Source: Cryptomeria japonica (lineage: Eukaryota; Streptophyta; Pinopsida; Cupressales; Cupressaceae). Taken from it: a stretch of DNA of 64,000 bases. The position numbers were made by a program, and so were the translations under genes. The stretch is from positions 378,371,892-378,435,891 of the forward strand of contig NC_081415.1 in the NCBI RefSeq assembly GCF_030272615.1. Direction: 5' to 3'. Below, in pieces: positions 1-13,056 of the stretch. How positions within the stretch are numbered: position 1 is the first letter of the stretch; each line of letters begins with the position of its first letter. The notes beneath the pieces were generated by a model. That model was not told where the DNA came from. It saw only the letters and a program-made list of their open reading frames with translations, and ran no database searches.

Positions 1-1265
1 CTTGAGGATACTTTTGGAGTAGTTGATTACTAGTTTGCATCATTTTCAACCTCTTCTTTGTATCCCTTTTTTCTCAAATTTGACCCAAGGTGAGTCAATC
101 ATGAAATTTGGTGGAGATAAAAAGAATGAGGAGTAGCAGTTCAAGTTAAGCTCAAGGAGTTTACTTAAGTTCACTCTCTCAATCTAAAGAATCTCTTCTT
201 TTTCTATAAAGTTTCTTCTATCTTCTCATCTTATCTAGTTCTTTTCTTTCTTCTAGCTTGCATTGTACTTGTCCAAACTCTTTTAGGCTTAAGAAAAACA
301 ATTGTAACTCAACACTTTTTAAATTATTGAAGAAGTTGTAATAGACTTTCCTTGAATTTAATAAAGAAGAATAATTATTTCTCAAATATTTTTAGTTTTC
401 ATTATTGTTATGAATTATTTGATGTGTTTTCTATTTTTTCTCTTCAAGAAACCTCTAAATATGTCTCATTTATGCAATGATAAGTTTAGTAATTTCATGT
501 AAATGTAGGTTAGAAGTTGTATTAGATTGGTGAGAGTAGTTTGAAGTTGTGAAGCTCACATTTCCTTCACATAAATGCTGAAACAAGAAACATTCTTGTG
601 AAATATTTATGTATTTTTTGATGTTTTTGAGTTGTGTTCATAAAAGCTTCTTTCATTGAGTCTATTTGTGAGTTTATGATACCATATATAATCAGAATGT
701 TTGGTGCATCACCTTCTAGGATAGGTTTCATTTGAAAGTTTTCTTCTATCCTTTTTCCCATTAGGAAGTTAGTTTGTAATAGGTCCAATAGGAGAAACAA
801 CTCACTCTAGAGATTCATTTTATTATGAGCAACCCACAAGCTTGAAGGTGTTTCCATGTTTCAATGGATTGTTGAGCTCCCAGCTTAGCATTAGGGTGCA
901 ATCCTCATGACAATAATGGTTTCAAGCATATAACAACCTATATAATTGTAGCATCATAAATTGTACACCATTAATTGGGTGGTACAATTCCATGCTTAGG
1001 TTAGCACCCGCCTTAGTGTGTTGCATTTTGTATTTTAATTTCCCTTTAAGCATTTAATTAATTAATTAAATTAAATCTAAAGTCTCATTTTATCGCTCCA
1101 TACATCATTAAATTGAGCCCTTTACCCTAAGTGTGCCCCTTTCTATTTTATTCTTTCAATTAATTAATTCATTAAATCCCTAATTATGTCTTATTTCAAC
1201 ATTCAAGGCTCGATTTCACATATCTAAACACCTTGAATTGTCACACTGAGCTGGGATTGACTTTG
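1..1265. other. Unassigned AT-rich sequence
   Basis: No supportable gene. The region is AT-rich with TTAATTAA-type words near 1060-1170. A short imperfect inverted repeat (ATTGTACACC pairing with GGTGGTACAAT) lies at about 958-990. Short open frames here look like chance. Confidence 0.6.
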
Positions 1266-2069
1266 TAATTTAGTCACCGGTGAGGAGGGACCTCAAAGAG
1301 ATCAATCTAAACCGGTCAACAAGAGTAAACACAACAAAAACACACAGATATTATGGAGGCAATGTAGAATAGATAGTTTTATTGCATGAAATTTGATTAC
1401 ATCCAACTGGTAACAACCGAGTTACAACATAGCAGTATACATGAATGGTAGAATAGGTCACAACCGGGACCTTGAATCAAAATATGTATCTTCTAGTCAC
1501 ATTCTATCTATCTGATACTCTGATTGATTCTAACATATTACATTATAAAGAATGATTACAAATATATATATCAATCCAAAGGATCCAGTTGGCCCAAAAG
1601 GGATCAAAACCCATAGAACAAGACCTAACATGTAGAATGAACAAGGTCGGCCTCCACCAAGAGATTCCTCCATAAAATCCAAAGAATGGAATGTAGATCA
1701 CAGGAAAAGGTTGGCCACATGCCAAGGAACATCGAAATCAATTCTCAAGGGTCTGCAGGCTTCAGAATGAATTTTGGTAGATCACCAGAATAGGTCTCAG
1801 GCAATCGGTAATATAGGAACAAATGGTAACAAGAAATTGTCATGGAAACTGGTAGCAATATCTTGTCAGAAAGTGATCCAAATGCGATGTGATCTGAAAG
1901 AAAGAAAGATGATCAAGTCTTCAAGTATAATCCAACTCCACAGGATCTGGTGAGCCAAAACCAAGACACACAAAAAGGAAAACTAGAACTGTAAACAGAA
2001 AACAAAATAGAAAGGAAATTTTTTTTGGTTGATGCAAGATTGTTGTGAACCGGGGATGCTCCTGCATCA
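1266..2069 (-). repeat. 3' LTR of element G
   Basis: Matches 6728-7512 along its length, for example the shared word GGAGGGACCTCAAAGAGAT near its left edge and a shared end near CTCCTGCATCA. Read on the minus strand the LTR begins TGATGCAGGAGC. The left edge is ambiguous by about 5 bases. Confidence 0.85.
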
Positions 2070-2199
2070 GACATCGGGATTTAATGAAAAAGTAAGCCTC
2101 TCACTTTGTTGGGGTTAGAGGGAAACCAAGGCAGTCTACCTCTTCCTGAGAAAACCAAGATGAATCTTCAACTGGTCTTCCCTTCGACTTCACAATATA

Positions 2200-5100
2200 T
2201 TATTTGTATTGACTGGTCTGGGTACTATGCCCAATCCTACTATCCAAAATTTCTTCAATTTGATCTGGTTCCTTCCAAGGCAATTGTTTCTCAAGGTCTG
2301 CAACAATGTCCTCACCAAATTCTGGTTCATGGTACTCATGAAGATCTGCAATATTGAATATAGTTGAAATACTTAGACTATTCGGTAGCTCCACTTCATA
2401 TGCATTTCTGGAACTGAACTTCCTCAAAATCTTATAGGGTCCAAACTTCTTCATCTACAACTTATTATAAGTTCCAATTGAGAATCTCTTTTTTCTCAGA
2501 CATACCATCACTTCATCACCAAATTCAAATTCCTTATATATCCTCTTCTTATTTTTTGTCTCTTTATATTTAATGTTCATGTCTTCCAAATGTTGTTTAA
2601 CTTGAATGTGCAATGCTACCATGTGATCTACAAAATCTTTTGCTTTTTAACTCTTTCGATCTTCACTGCTAATGTCTCTCAATTATGATATTCCTCTAGG
2701 ATGCACTTTGGTAACAATCTCAAAAGGTTTTTTTTCGGTACTCCTATTCATTGAATTATTGTAGGCAAACTCTACTTGTGCAAGGATCAAATCCCAAGTT
2801 CTGGTTTTATCTCCCACTAAACATCTCAACAAATTTCCCAAACTCTGGTTAACAACTTTTGTTTGTTCATCAGTCTATGGATAAAAAGTAGAACTAAACT
2901 TCAAATCTATCTTCATCTTCTTCCAAAGTGTTCTCCAAAAAAAGCCAACAAACTTAGTGTCTCTATCTGAAACTATGCTCTTAGGTAATCCATCCAATCT
3001 TACCACTTCCTTGAAAAATAGGTCTGCTACATACAATGCATCTGATGTCTTCTTACAAGGTATGAAATGAGCCATCTTTGAAAATCTATCCACTACCACA
3101 AATAAAGAATCATTCCCTCTCGGTGTCTTAGGCAATCCAAGTACAAAATCCATGCTTATATCCTCCCAAGGTCTTACCCATATTGTCAAAGGTTTATACA
3201 ATCCCACATTCTGACTACTACCTTTTACAACTTGACAAACTCTACAACTCTACACATACCTCTTAACATCCTTATGAATCTAGGGCCAAAAGTGCTGCTC
3301 ACTCACCAATGCAACTATTTTGTCAATGCCAAAATGTCCAGCTAGTCATTCACTATGTTTCTCTTTTATTAGGTTTTCTCTCATGGAACTATTAGGTATG
3401 CACAACTAAAATCCCCTGAATAACATCCCATCCTAAATTAAATAATCCAACCATTTTCTCCTATCAACCATAACCTATTCTCTACATGCTTTCCAAGGTT
3501 CCACAAAATTCGGGTCTTCATCATACAAGGTCTTCAAATCTTCAAAACCTAATACTGTCACTCTCATCTCAGTCAACAAATTTCTTCTCCTACTCAATGC
3601 ATTAACAATTTTTTTATATCTCCCACTTCTATGCTTTAACACAAAGGTGTAACTCTACAATAATTCTACCCATCTCATATATCTCTGATTCAACTTACTC
3701 CGATTGTTAAAATACTGTAAAGCTTGATGATCTATATATAAAACAAACTCCTTAGGCAACAAGTAATGTCTCCACTTCTTCAAGGCTTGAACTATGGCAT
3801 AAAATTCTTGATCATACACTGAATATCTCCTCTAGGCATCATTTAATTTCTCATTGAAATAGGCTACTGCTCTCCCTTCTTGACTCAAGACTACTCCTAT
3901 TGTTGTTCCACTTGCATCACAATCCACTTGAAATACCTTATTGAAATCCGATAAAGCTAACATAGGCCACTCAGTCACTTTTTGCTTCAACAATTCAAAA
4001 ATTTTGTTTGCTCCAGTGGTCCACTTGAATTCCTTCTGATCTTCTCTCATGGTCTCAGTCATAGGGTTACAAACTGAACTGAAATTTTTGATAAACTTCT
4101 AGTAAAAACTAGCCAATCCATGAAATGATATTACCTCCCCAATGCTTTCCAGTGTAGGCCACTCAACAATGGCTTTCACTTTCTCAGGGTCCATCTTCAA
4201 ACCATCCTCAGATATCAAAAATCCTAAATAGACTAACTCATCCTTCATGAAAGTACACTTCTTGATATTGATCAACAAGTTTTCTTCTCTCAACCTCTGT
4301 GAAACATGTCTTTACTACAACAAATGCTCCTCTTTTTCTTTACTAAAAATCAGAATGTCATCCAAATACACAATACAAAACTTACCCAATAATTTCTTCA
4401 ATACCTCATTCATTGGCCTCATGAAAGTACTCGGTGCATTAGTCAATCCAAAAGGTATCACCAATCATTCATATAGTCCTTCATTTGTCTTAAATGTTGT
4501 CTTCCACTCATCACCTTCTGTGATCCTGATCTAATGAAATCCACTCTTCAAATCTATCTTTGTAAAGTATTTTTCTCCACTCAAACAATCCCTTATGTCA
4601 TCCATCCTAGGCAAAGGAAATTGGTATTTCACTACGATCTTGTTTATTGCTCTTAAATTGGTACACATCCTCCATTCTCCATTCTTCTTAGGTGCTAATA
4701 CTACTAGTACTGCACAAGGGCTCAAACTCTCCTTGATCAAACCTTTCTTCAACAACTCCTGCACTTTTTTGTTCAGTTCTTCATTCTCTACCGATGTCAA
4801 CCGGTGTGAAACTTTGTTAGGAAAACTAGCTCTAGGAACCAAGTCCATGCAATGACTAATACTTCTAACAGGTGGCAATCCATCAGGTACATTATCTGAA
4901 ATGATGTCCTCATATCCTGTCAGCAAATATCTTATTTCTTCTGGGTGCTCTTCTTTTGGTTCCGGTCTCTTAGTCTTCTTAGGAATTACAACAAAACACA
5001 CATTCTCATGTCTCAGTCCATCCATGAATTTCCTTCCATCTACTAAACAAATTTTGGCATTTGTACACACTTCATTCTTCAAAGGTTCCTCCAAAGGTAA

Positions 5101-5520
5101 CAAGGTTTTCTTCATCCCATTTGCCACAATAGTGTATGTATTCTTCCTCCCATCATGTATTCCCTTTCTATCAAACTACCAAGGTCTACCCAACAAAAGA
5201 TGACAAATATCCATAGGCATACCATCACACAAAACTTCATCATGATAATTCCTAGTTTTCATTTTCACCAAACACTGTTCACTTACTAACAACTTATGTT
5301 CATCCTGAATCCATGCTATCTGATAAGGATTAGGGTGTTTCAATCTCTCTAATTTTAATTTATTCACCATCTCTTCTAAAACAAGATTATCTGAACTACC
5401 ACTATCAATAACAACTTTACAACACTTACTAGATACCTTACATCTAGTTTTGAACAGTTTCTTCCTCTGCAAAGGTTCTTCGTCTTCTCTGGTATGACAC
5501 AAATCTCTCCTCATTATCAA
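2200..5520 (-). pseudogene. pol: Ty3/gypsy pol: protease, RT, RNase H, integrase (decayed)
   Basis: Polyprotein that would process itself, copy the element RNA and integrate the cDNA. Seen on the minus strand in order: a retropepsin active site DSGSSDNLV (about 5390-5425); an RT core with FTKIDLKSGFH (about 4531-4570) and the catalytic [10 protein letters not shown] (about 4346-4376); the RT thumb with YLGFLISEDGLKM (about 4170-4230); RNase H beginning FQVDCDASG (about 3925-3950); an integrase zinc-finger remnant CRVC (about 3230-3245); the integrase core with SMDFVLGLP and IVSDRDTKF (2875-3207); and an integrase C-terminal KFGPYKIL...NAYEVELP block (2200-2454). The frame is cut into at least six pieces by stops and shifts, so it is not functional. 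The order excludes copia. Clade within Ty3 is not settled because no chromodomain is visible. Confidence 0.9.
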
Positions 5521-5539
5521 CAGTTCTCCATCTTCTGGT

Positions 5540-6650
5540 TTATTGGTCTGATTTGGTGGGGTTTTATTCCACTACTGTTTCTCTTCTGGTAGCCTCTTTC
5601 TTCTTACACTCAAAGTCCTTCTCCTCCACACTTAAAGCAGGTTCCTCTAAGTGTCCTCTTATCTTGTCCTCCAAATTTTTCATTCCGATAACCATTTGGT
5701 TCTCTCCTCCGGTAGAAATTTCTATCATCCTTTCAGTATGGATTACCTTATTTTCTCACTTCCTTGTCCTTGTTCTGATCTATATTGGTTCCTCTTCCTC
5801 CGGTATATCCTCTTCCTCCTTGAGATCTTCCTCTAGTAAACCTTCCACCTCTACCTCTTTGTCTCTATTCATGTCTTTTGTTCAATTTCTCTTTAGCCTT
5901 TAGTGCATACTAGTAAGCCTCTTCAACACTCTCCAATTTGATCATATTGATTTCATCTTGTATAGACATCTGCAATCTGTTCAAATATCTTGATATTTGT
6001 TTAACTTCATCATCAACATGTCCGGATCTGATGTTCAACTTGTAAAATGCTTCGGTGTACTCCTTCACACTAGATTCCTTTTGTCTCAGATTCTGCAACT
6101 TCCAGAACAAATCCACTTGATAATTCACTGGCACACAACTTAGCAATCATCCAATCCCATTTCTTAATATTTTCTTCACCTCTTCTTTGTCTATCAACTT
6201 GCAAATGCTCCCATCAAAGAGATGCATGACCTTTCAACTGGGTACAAACATATTTCACCTTCCTCTCTTTTGTAGTATTTTCAAAATCAAAATACTTCAA
6301 CATCTCCAAGATCCAATCCAACAATTCATCTAAATCTAACTTCCCTTCATATTTCAGTGGGGTAAAATGAGGTTTAGTGTTCGCCCTACTCAAAACCCTT
6401 AAAATATTTCTTCATCTGGATCAACTGCCGGTAGGTTTACTTGTTCTATCAAGGCTTCTTCTCCTTCATCTTCACTTACATCTTCAATATGTCGGCCTCT
6501 TCTCTGGACTCTCTCCATGGCTTCTAACCGGGCTGCTATTCCTCGCAACATCTCCATCACAATAGGTGTTGCATTCCCACGTGCTCCACCATTCCTAGTT
6601 CCTCTTCACGTCATTGATTCATGCTAGTCCTCTTCTATTGCAGGTTGGAT
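5540..6650 (-). pseudogene. gag: Ty3/gypsy gag (decayed)
   Basis: Nucleocapsid-capsid precursor of element G. The capsid homology region is seen on the minus strand: a QLKGHASL-like block at about 6219-6245, then LFWKLQNLRQKESSVKEYTE at about 6040-6110, a pattern typical of plant Ty3 gag. A CCHC-type remnant, CFKCGGEG, lies at about 5618-5640, but the expected His and last Cys are lost to stops. The frame ends in an Arg-rich tract just before the protease. Several stops and at least one frameshift interrupt it. One stop lies where the family has Trp after the GHASL block (TGG to TGA). Confidence 0.8.
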
Positions 6651-6710
6651 CTGCAATCCACCACCCTACAACAAAAAATTTAGGACACACAACCTCAAGA
6701 ATGAAACTTT

Positions 6711-6722
6711 GCTCTGATACCA
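6711..6722 (-). other. Primer-binding site (tRNA-iMet) of element G
   Basis: The minus strand reads TGGTATCAGAGC, the standard plant initiator-Met primer site. It lies a few bases inside the right-hand LTR and fixes the orientation of the element. Confidence 0.9.
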
Positions 6723-6727
6723 CTAGT

Positions 6728-7512
6728 TGAACCAGTCACTAGTAAGGAGGGACCTCAAAGAGATCAGTCTGAACTGATCAGAAAGAGTAAACACAACAAA
6801 AAAAAACATATAGGATGGAGGCAACGTAGAACATATAGTTTTATTGCATGAAATTTAATTACATCCAACTGGTAACAACTGGGTTACAACATACCGCCAC
6901 ACAGGCCTAGTAGAATAGTGACCGGGACCTTGAATCAAAAGAGTCTATCTATCCAATACTCTGATTGATTCTATTTGATTACATTCTAAAGCATGATTAC
7001 AAATATATATATATCAATCCAAAGCATCCAGTCGGCCCAAAAGGGATCAAAACCTGAAGAACGAGACCTAATGTGCATAATGAACAAGGTCTGCCTCTAC
7101 CAAGAGATTCCTCTGAAAAATCCAAAGGATGAAACATAGATTGTAGGAAAAGGTTGGCCACATGCCAAGGAACATCGAAATCAACGCTCAAGGATCCAGA
7201 AGCTTCAGAATGGATTTCGATAGATCACTAGAATAGGTCTCCGACAACCGGTAACAAAGGAACAACCAATAACAAGAAACTATCATGGAAATCAGTAGCG
7301 ATATCTTGTCCAAAATTAATCCAAATGCGATGTAGTTTGAAAGCAAGAAATATGATCAAGTATTCAAGTAGAATCCAACTCCAAAGGATTCAGTGAGCCA
7401 AAACTGAGACACACAAAAAGGAAAACTAAAATTGCAAACAAAAAAGAAAATAGAAAGGAAAATGTTTTTGGTTGATGCAAGATTGTTGTGAATCAGGGAT
7501 GCTCCTACATTA
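6728..7512 (-). repeat. 5' LTR of element G
   Basis: Partner of 1266-2069. It is adjacent to the primer site on its left (internal) side. Begins TGAACCAGTC on the plus strand and ends near CTCCTACATTA, followed by GTAAT. Confidence 0.85.
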
Positions 7513-7517
7513 GTAAT

Positions 7518-9636
7518 CACGATACCTTGCATCCCTAAAAAATTGGAAATAAGTTGGTCGGACTATGGTGATTTGCCATGGTCTTGACTTTTTCTCCCTG
7601 AATTTTTGGATCATGTTTTGCTGGTATTATAATGTTTAAATATGATTTGGTGTGAAATTATATCATTTCTAGGTCGGCCTGTAATAAAAAATAATGTTAG
7701 GGTTTCATACATATAGCCTTTTCTTTCCTCATTTGAAGGATCCATCTACAAGCAATTAAAGGATCCTCTTATGAAGTTAAAGTGTAGGCTATGTGTAGTC
7801 TTCAATTAGAAAATCAAGCATTTATCAAGTCTTCATCAACCATATTCATCATCCATTGAAGCTTTGGAGATATTGAAGTATAATAGATCACTAATAGTTG
7901 ACTGGCTTGTACCTCTCCCTTATGGTTTGGTATGGTTTCATGTTATTTTCATGTCTCTGTGTGAGTTTCATAATACTTGTTTTTAGACTTATATTCATTA
8001 TTTATATCCATTATTGCATTTTTTATTTAAAGCATTTACATTTATATTTACATTCATTTAGGGTTTTCTCTCCAAGTGTAGGATAGAACTCTATATTTAC
8101 ATTTAGGATCTTGCATACACACAAGGTTCTAGCACACACACATTTAAAATTTATATTGGCTATTTATGGAGGTGGAAATCACCAAAACAAGGAGTTTAAC
8201 TAAGGGAAAACCCTATATAGCCACCCAAAATGTTGTTTTCCATCTTGCAAGTACATTTGTAGGATTTCTATGGAGTTGCAAACTTTCAGGAAAGATAGAA
8301 CACATAGGTGTAGACCCAAGGCCAAAAACTACTCTCAATCTTCTAGGACCAAGGCGTGGTACTCTGGTCCTATGGACTTTTCTGAATTTTGCAATAGTTT
8401 AGCAGTGTAGGATCACAGGTTGTAGAATCTAGAAGACTAAAGCAACACAATATCAAGGACCAAGGCGTAGCACCATACTCTAGATTAGTTAGGCCCCATT
8501 TATGGTGACAGGTGCATATCAAAATTCCCTTTCCAGCTATGTATTATATATCTTAGTTTAAGTACAATATCTTTATGTTATTTTAGTTGCATAGTCATTT
8601 CCTTCATCTTTCTAACCTAGTTTGTCATTTCTCTACATTTTCAATACTTCCCCTCATTGTAACAAAGGAATAGAAACCCTAAAGATATTTCTTAACTCTC
8701 TTTAAAAAAAATTAGCCAGAGTGAATCATCTCCTCAGGCTCTTTCATATTCCAATGTATGGTTGAAATTTGGGTTAGGTCCTAAACTACCTGATCCCATT
8801 TTTCACCATCACAATAATATATGCAATAAGGATAACCCAACAAGGCTTCATGGGAGAAAACAGTGCATCATGCTTTTGTATCTACCTCTGCCATTTCATT
8901 GTCATTGTCATTGATATTGATATTGATATTGAAGTGATGTCCATCTCCATCTCCATCTACGTGAGGATACCAACTTGACATGCTACTAGAGTTGTTGTAG
9001 CTTTGATCCTTTCCCTTGCCCTCTCCCTCGCCCTCGCCTTCACCCTCACCTTTAACAAACTACATCTTTCTACATGTTACAGGTTAAAAGAAGAAAATCA
9101 AAGAATTCAAACAATAGGATGCTCTGAGATTTGGAGCAGAGGAGAGGGAAATGAGATGACATGGAAAACCAAACGAAATGTAATCCAAATTTATGTCAAA
9201 TATCAAATGGAATGTGGCGAAAAAGTCCACAAAATTATAATCATTATTCACGGGTATGTCAGGTCAACAACCACACTTTTCTCATTAAAAATGAGGGAGT
9301 ACAAAGAAAAAAATGGCATTGGGCAGAGTATTGACTCATCGACTCTATATTATTTGGGGGAAAAGGGAAATTTTTCCCTAATTAATTAAGATACTTTCTA
9401 TTTTTTCAAAATTTTAACTTTGTTTCCATTATATTAATTAATAATAATAAGCCATATCACTTATTCATAAAAACTTGTTTATGCTTTATAAATTTTTTAC
9501 TATAAGAAGTTGGTCTTGCATAAGAGATGTTTTCTATGATTAACTTTTTTTAATGATGAGTATTATCTATTTCATATATTTTTCTTTCATTTTATTCATT
9601 TTGATATGTTAGTTTTGATTGATATCAAATTCTTAT
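7518..9636. other. Unassigned intergenic or old repeat sequence
   Basis: No recognisable coding domain. A phrase close to GACCAAGGCGT(G/A)G is repeated at about 8347 and 8459, and the texture resembles a worn non-coding retroelement, but no paired LTR, primer site or target duplication is visible. Microsatellites lie at 8895-9055. AT-rich sequence follows from 9380. Confidence 0.5.
8895..9055 (+). repeat. Cluster of impure microsatellites
   Basis: Three adjacent simple repeats: (ATTGTC/ATTGAT)n at about 8899-8932, (CCATCT)n at about 8941-8957, and (CCCTCG/CCTTCA)n at about 9013-9050. The last one creates the start of a spurious open frame. Confidence 0.75.
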
Positions 9637-11141
9637 TGTAGACGTATAAAAATGACCATATTCCTAAATGAATATTTTATGTTCATTTCTCTATTTAATT
9701 AAATCCAATTTAATTAGATTACCCATATTCCTCTATTTAATTAAGTAAATTATTCAATCTATTTAAATTAAATTCACTATACCCATTTAATGAATAAATC
9801 ATTTTATTCAATTAAATTCCCCCTATCCACTTTTAATTAAATTCAAATTTAATTAAATAGTTATCCTAAATTGGATAAATCTAATTTTTTTAATTTCCCC
9901 AAATTGCAACCAAATTGAATTAAATTAACTTTATTTCAATTAAATCCTATTATCCCTCCATCCACTTGCAAAATCCTACATCTCCCACTTGCCTTCCTAA
10001 ACCCCTTTCTAATCCCTTCTAGACTCTTCTAATCGCTTCTAATTAGCATAACCCATCTTCTAAACTTTGTCACATCCCTAAGCAAGGGGAGGTCACTTCT
10101 CAAATCCTCAAAGTCTTTGATGACCATTAAAGGCTTCAAGCCTTCAACCACTTCATTTCTCAAAGTCTTTGATAACCATTAAAGGCTTCAAGCCTTCAAC
10201 CACTTAATTTTCCAAAGTCTCCCAAACCATTAATGGTTAATTCAACCCTCTTACATGGTTAGAGACTTTTTGCCTAACTTAACCTTCATCCAACCCAAAG
10301 GTCTCATCAAGCCTTTAATGCTTTGACCATGATTATCTCTTAATCATTTGCACAAGGGTTTATCCCTGGATTAACTCTTAATCCAATGGGTAAGCCTAAC
10401 TTAAGCTTAACCCTTATCTCTAGATAACCATAAGGTTTTCTTAGGCATTTAATGCCTCCAACCCCTTCTCTCAACCCAACCCTATGTTGACACTTGTCAC
10501 CATTTCATTGGTGCAAATTGCAAACATGGATCCCCAACTTTCAAACTCAACCCTTGATCAGCTCTTTCAATCCTAACCATCCATTGCCCTATTTTTGCTA
10601 TAAATAGAGCTCTCATTCCTCCATTTTAGATCATCCTCCAAATTTGTAGTATCACACTTATGCTCAAATATATTCAAGCTTTCATATATCATTTTTATGC
10701 TCATCATTTTAGCCTCTTTTAAATCAGGAATTAGTCTAAATATGCATGTTTAGAATATTTTCTTTATCATTTAGCTCAATCATAGACTAAATATATCATG
10801 TTAGGATAGTATTTATACTAACCTTGTCATCTTATAAATCTAGTTTATTGCATTTCTAGAATCATGCATAGGTTAGGATGCATTTCATTCTAAAAATCTA
10901 TCAAAGCATCCCTCGTTCTTATATTTGCCATCCCTAAACCATTTTGCTCAGTGATCTGAGAGCAAAAACATTGGTTTGAGGGACATTGTAAGATAGAGAA
11001 CCATGGGACCAACCTTGGGAAGCTGAGTTATACTTCATGACTCCATAGCTTGCACCAAGAAGTCCTGTGTGTGTGTGTGGACAGGTATTTTGGAACATTT
11101 TTCACATATTGAGTTCTATCGACCCACTTTTGTCACATACA
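9637..11141 (+). mobile_element. Probable solo LTR (Tat-like Ty3 type)
   Basis: Begins TGTAGACGTATAAAAATGAC, which matches in style the starts of the other Tat-like LTRs here, and ends at CATACA. CTTAT precedes it (9632-9636) and follows it (11142-11146). Inside are an AT-rich first third, a TATA box TATAAATAG at 10599-10607, and a CTGAGAGCAAAAAC word at about 10957, placed as in the 19395-20496 LTR, which has CTGAGAACAAAATTC. No internal region is attached. The 3' edge rests mainly on the target duplication. Confidence 0.6.
10109..10212 (+). repeat. 52-bp tandem duplication inside the solo LTR
   Basis: A unit starting CAAAGTCTTTGAT at 10109 recurs at 10161, period 52, almost unchanged. A degenerate third partial copy begins near 10212 (CCAAAGTCTCCC). 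Confidence 0.8.
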
Positions 11142-11421
11142 CTTATATGTCAAGAACTTTTAGATTTCCTAATATCCACCTTAGATCAAAATTGAGGTGC
11201 AAAATTAAAATTGGTTCAATTTTGCAACATAAAATCAATCCTTTCTCTTTTAAAACTCAAAATACATATATATATATATTGGACTTGTTTCTTTTGTAGG
11301 CATCTAAAAATGGTCAATGCTTACGACATCATACTTTAATATGTCCACGTGACCTTCTTTTAGGGTTTTTTCATATTATTATTTCTTCTATGTCGCACAT
11401 TCGATCTTTATCATTTGTCGA

Positions 11422-12557
11422 CGTTTCTAGGGGTACATTAAGCATAAATAACATAATTAGATTATGAGAGCAAATCACCAACTCTAATCTAATCCAATTA
11501 CTCCTAAATTAAAATGAAATAATGCTAATATCAATTGAATTATGAAATGAATTGAAATCTAATTTAAGACTCCCTCAATTGATTTAACAAGGCTTCCATT
11601 GCTCTTCTCCTTAGTAGTTGTTGAATTGGCTCTCATGTATTGCACTAATTTCCTGCATAGATTAGACAATTGTTTGAAGACTGTGATTCTAGATTGAATT
11701 GAGAAAAGAGCTTGAATTTATATATTTTCAACACATAAGCAATGAGGATTTGAACTAAAGTGTTGATTGATAGTCAACTGAGATTGATTAAAGAGTGAAT
11801 TCAATTTGATTGATCTGTTAATAGGATTGATTGGGGAGTCAACTAAATAGATTAGCCAGTTGACTGAGATGATGAAGGAGATGACTGAATTGATGGATCA
11901 AAAGACTGAATTGATTGATTAGTCAGAAAACACTGATTTGGAGTGAAAAAGGGAGATAGAAGAGTTAACTGAGTTAACTATTTAGATAACTGATTTGATC
12001 AATCAGTTTGATTTTCAACATGTGTTGTAGGATTTTGAAATTGAATTTGATTTTCATTTTTAATTTAGATTTGAATTTGGATTTTTGAATGGTCAAATGC
12101 ACATGAAATTCAACTAAAATTCACATTTGGTGAAATGTTAATTTAGAAGAAATGAAATTAAGTGAAATGAAGTGAAATTCAAATTTGGGGAAGAATGAAA
12201 TGAAATTAGGTGAAATTAATTAGAATTAAAATTTGAGGATTGGAGGAATAATTGTTAATTTATTTAAATAATTTAAATGAAATAATTTAAATAATAGAAA
12301 TGAGTTTAATTAAATAATAAAGATTATTTAATTAAGGAATAAGTCATAATTAATTAAATAAATAACATTTAATTAATATTTGAGAAGGGTTTGATTGATA
12401 AAATGATGAATTGATTAAAAAATAGCAATAGAATAATAGAAATGTTGAATGTGATGATCATAAGAAATAATTAGTTTAATCAAATAATTAAAGAATTACT
12501 TAATTAATTAGATGAATAATTAGTATGCAATTGATGAGACATTTTTAGGTGTCTAAA
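11422..12557 (-). repeat. 3' LTR of element O
   Basis: Matches 46934-48051, for example the shared word TTTCTAGGGGTA near the left edge and AATTGATGAGACATTTTTAG near the right edge. On the minus strand it starts close to TAGACACCTAAAAATGTCTC. Confidence 0.85.
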
Positions 12558-12572
12558 TTTGCCCCTCTTTGA
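12558..12572 (-). other. Polypurine tract of element O
   Basis: The minus strand reads AAAGAGGGGCAAA immediately upstream of the 3' LTR, the position and composition expected of the plus-strand primer. Confidence 0.75.
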
Positions 12573-12839
12573 GACAATGTCGAGACAACATTATTTCAAA
12601 GAAAACAAAAAATTTTCTGCCCCAGTATGCTAGGGTATAATGCCCCCTCGAGAGATTGTTTGTGCATTGAAAGCATGAAAGATCTCTTGAAAGAAGAATA
12701 ATGTTAGATGAAAGATGAAGAATGATTATTTGATGACATGAATGGGTTTGATTAGAGAAAATAAATGGTTCAAGTGATTTGTAGATTGATTGAATGATAA
12801 GATTAAAAGGAATTGATATGATAAAGATAAAGTCTAATT

Positions 12840-12960
12840 TCAGGAAGGACACATCCTATATAAAAAATGATCAAAATGTCTAGTTTAAGGAAGGATACAT
12901 CCTGTATAAGACTAAGATAGATGATTGTGTTTGGTTTTAGGAAGGTCTAATCCTGTATAA
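12840..12960 (-). repeat. Tandem hairpin-like repeats in the 3' non-coding region of O
   Basis: Three degenerate units of about 47-50 bp, each containing AGGAAGG...ATCCT(G/A)TATAA. On the minus strand the core is TTATACAGGAT...CCTTCCT with a GGA/TCC inverted repeat. The same unit recurs at 14720-15390 and, in the other orientation, at 34786-34919 in element T. Confidence 0.7.
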
Positions 12961-13056
12961 GACAAAGGTAGATCAAAGTTGGATGAAAAATAAAATATGA
13001 TGAAAGTGAAGAATAATTGATTGAAAGATAGAATAGTTGATGTGAGGAAATGATAG

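Larger units (their letters stand above)
1266..7512 (-). mobile_element. Full-length Ty3/gypsy LTR retrotransposon (element G), decayed
   Basis: Two related terminal blocks (about 1266-2069 and 6728-7512) flank gag and pol on the minus strand. A tRNA-iMet primer site lies just inside the right LTR, so the right LTR is the 5' LTR. Domains in minus-strand order are gag, protease, RT, RNase H, integrase, which is the Ty3/gypsy order. GTAAT occurs at 1265-1269 and again directly after the element at 7513-7517 and may be the target duplication, but it overlaps the left LTR edge by a few bases, so that edge is uncertain. Both LTRs and all frames are worn by substitutions and frameshifts. I see no clear chromodomain downstream of the integrase. 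Confidence 0.9.

Noticed and set aside
958..990. Inverted repeat that could be a terminator hairpin or miniature transposon end
   Set aside because: Stem is short and imperfect, no target duplication or partner, and factor-independent hairpin terminators are not expected in plant nuclear genes.
2106..2357. 83-codon plus-strand open frame
   Set aside because: Shadow of the minus-strand integrase C-terminal region of element G.
4595..5203. Plus-strand open frames of 86-100 codons
   Set aside because: They lie antisense to the recognisable RT and protease of G; no homology of their own.
9003..9389. 128-codon plus-strand frame with a hydrophobic N terminus resembling a signal peptide
   Set aside because: The hydrophobic start is translated from a CCCTCG microsatellite, and the rest shows no domain or repeat of composition expected from a gene.
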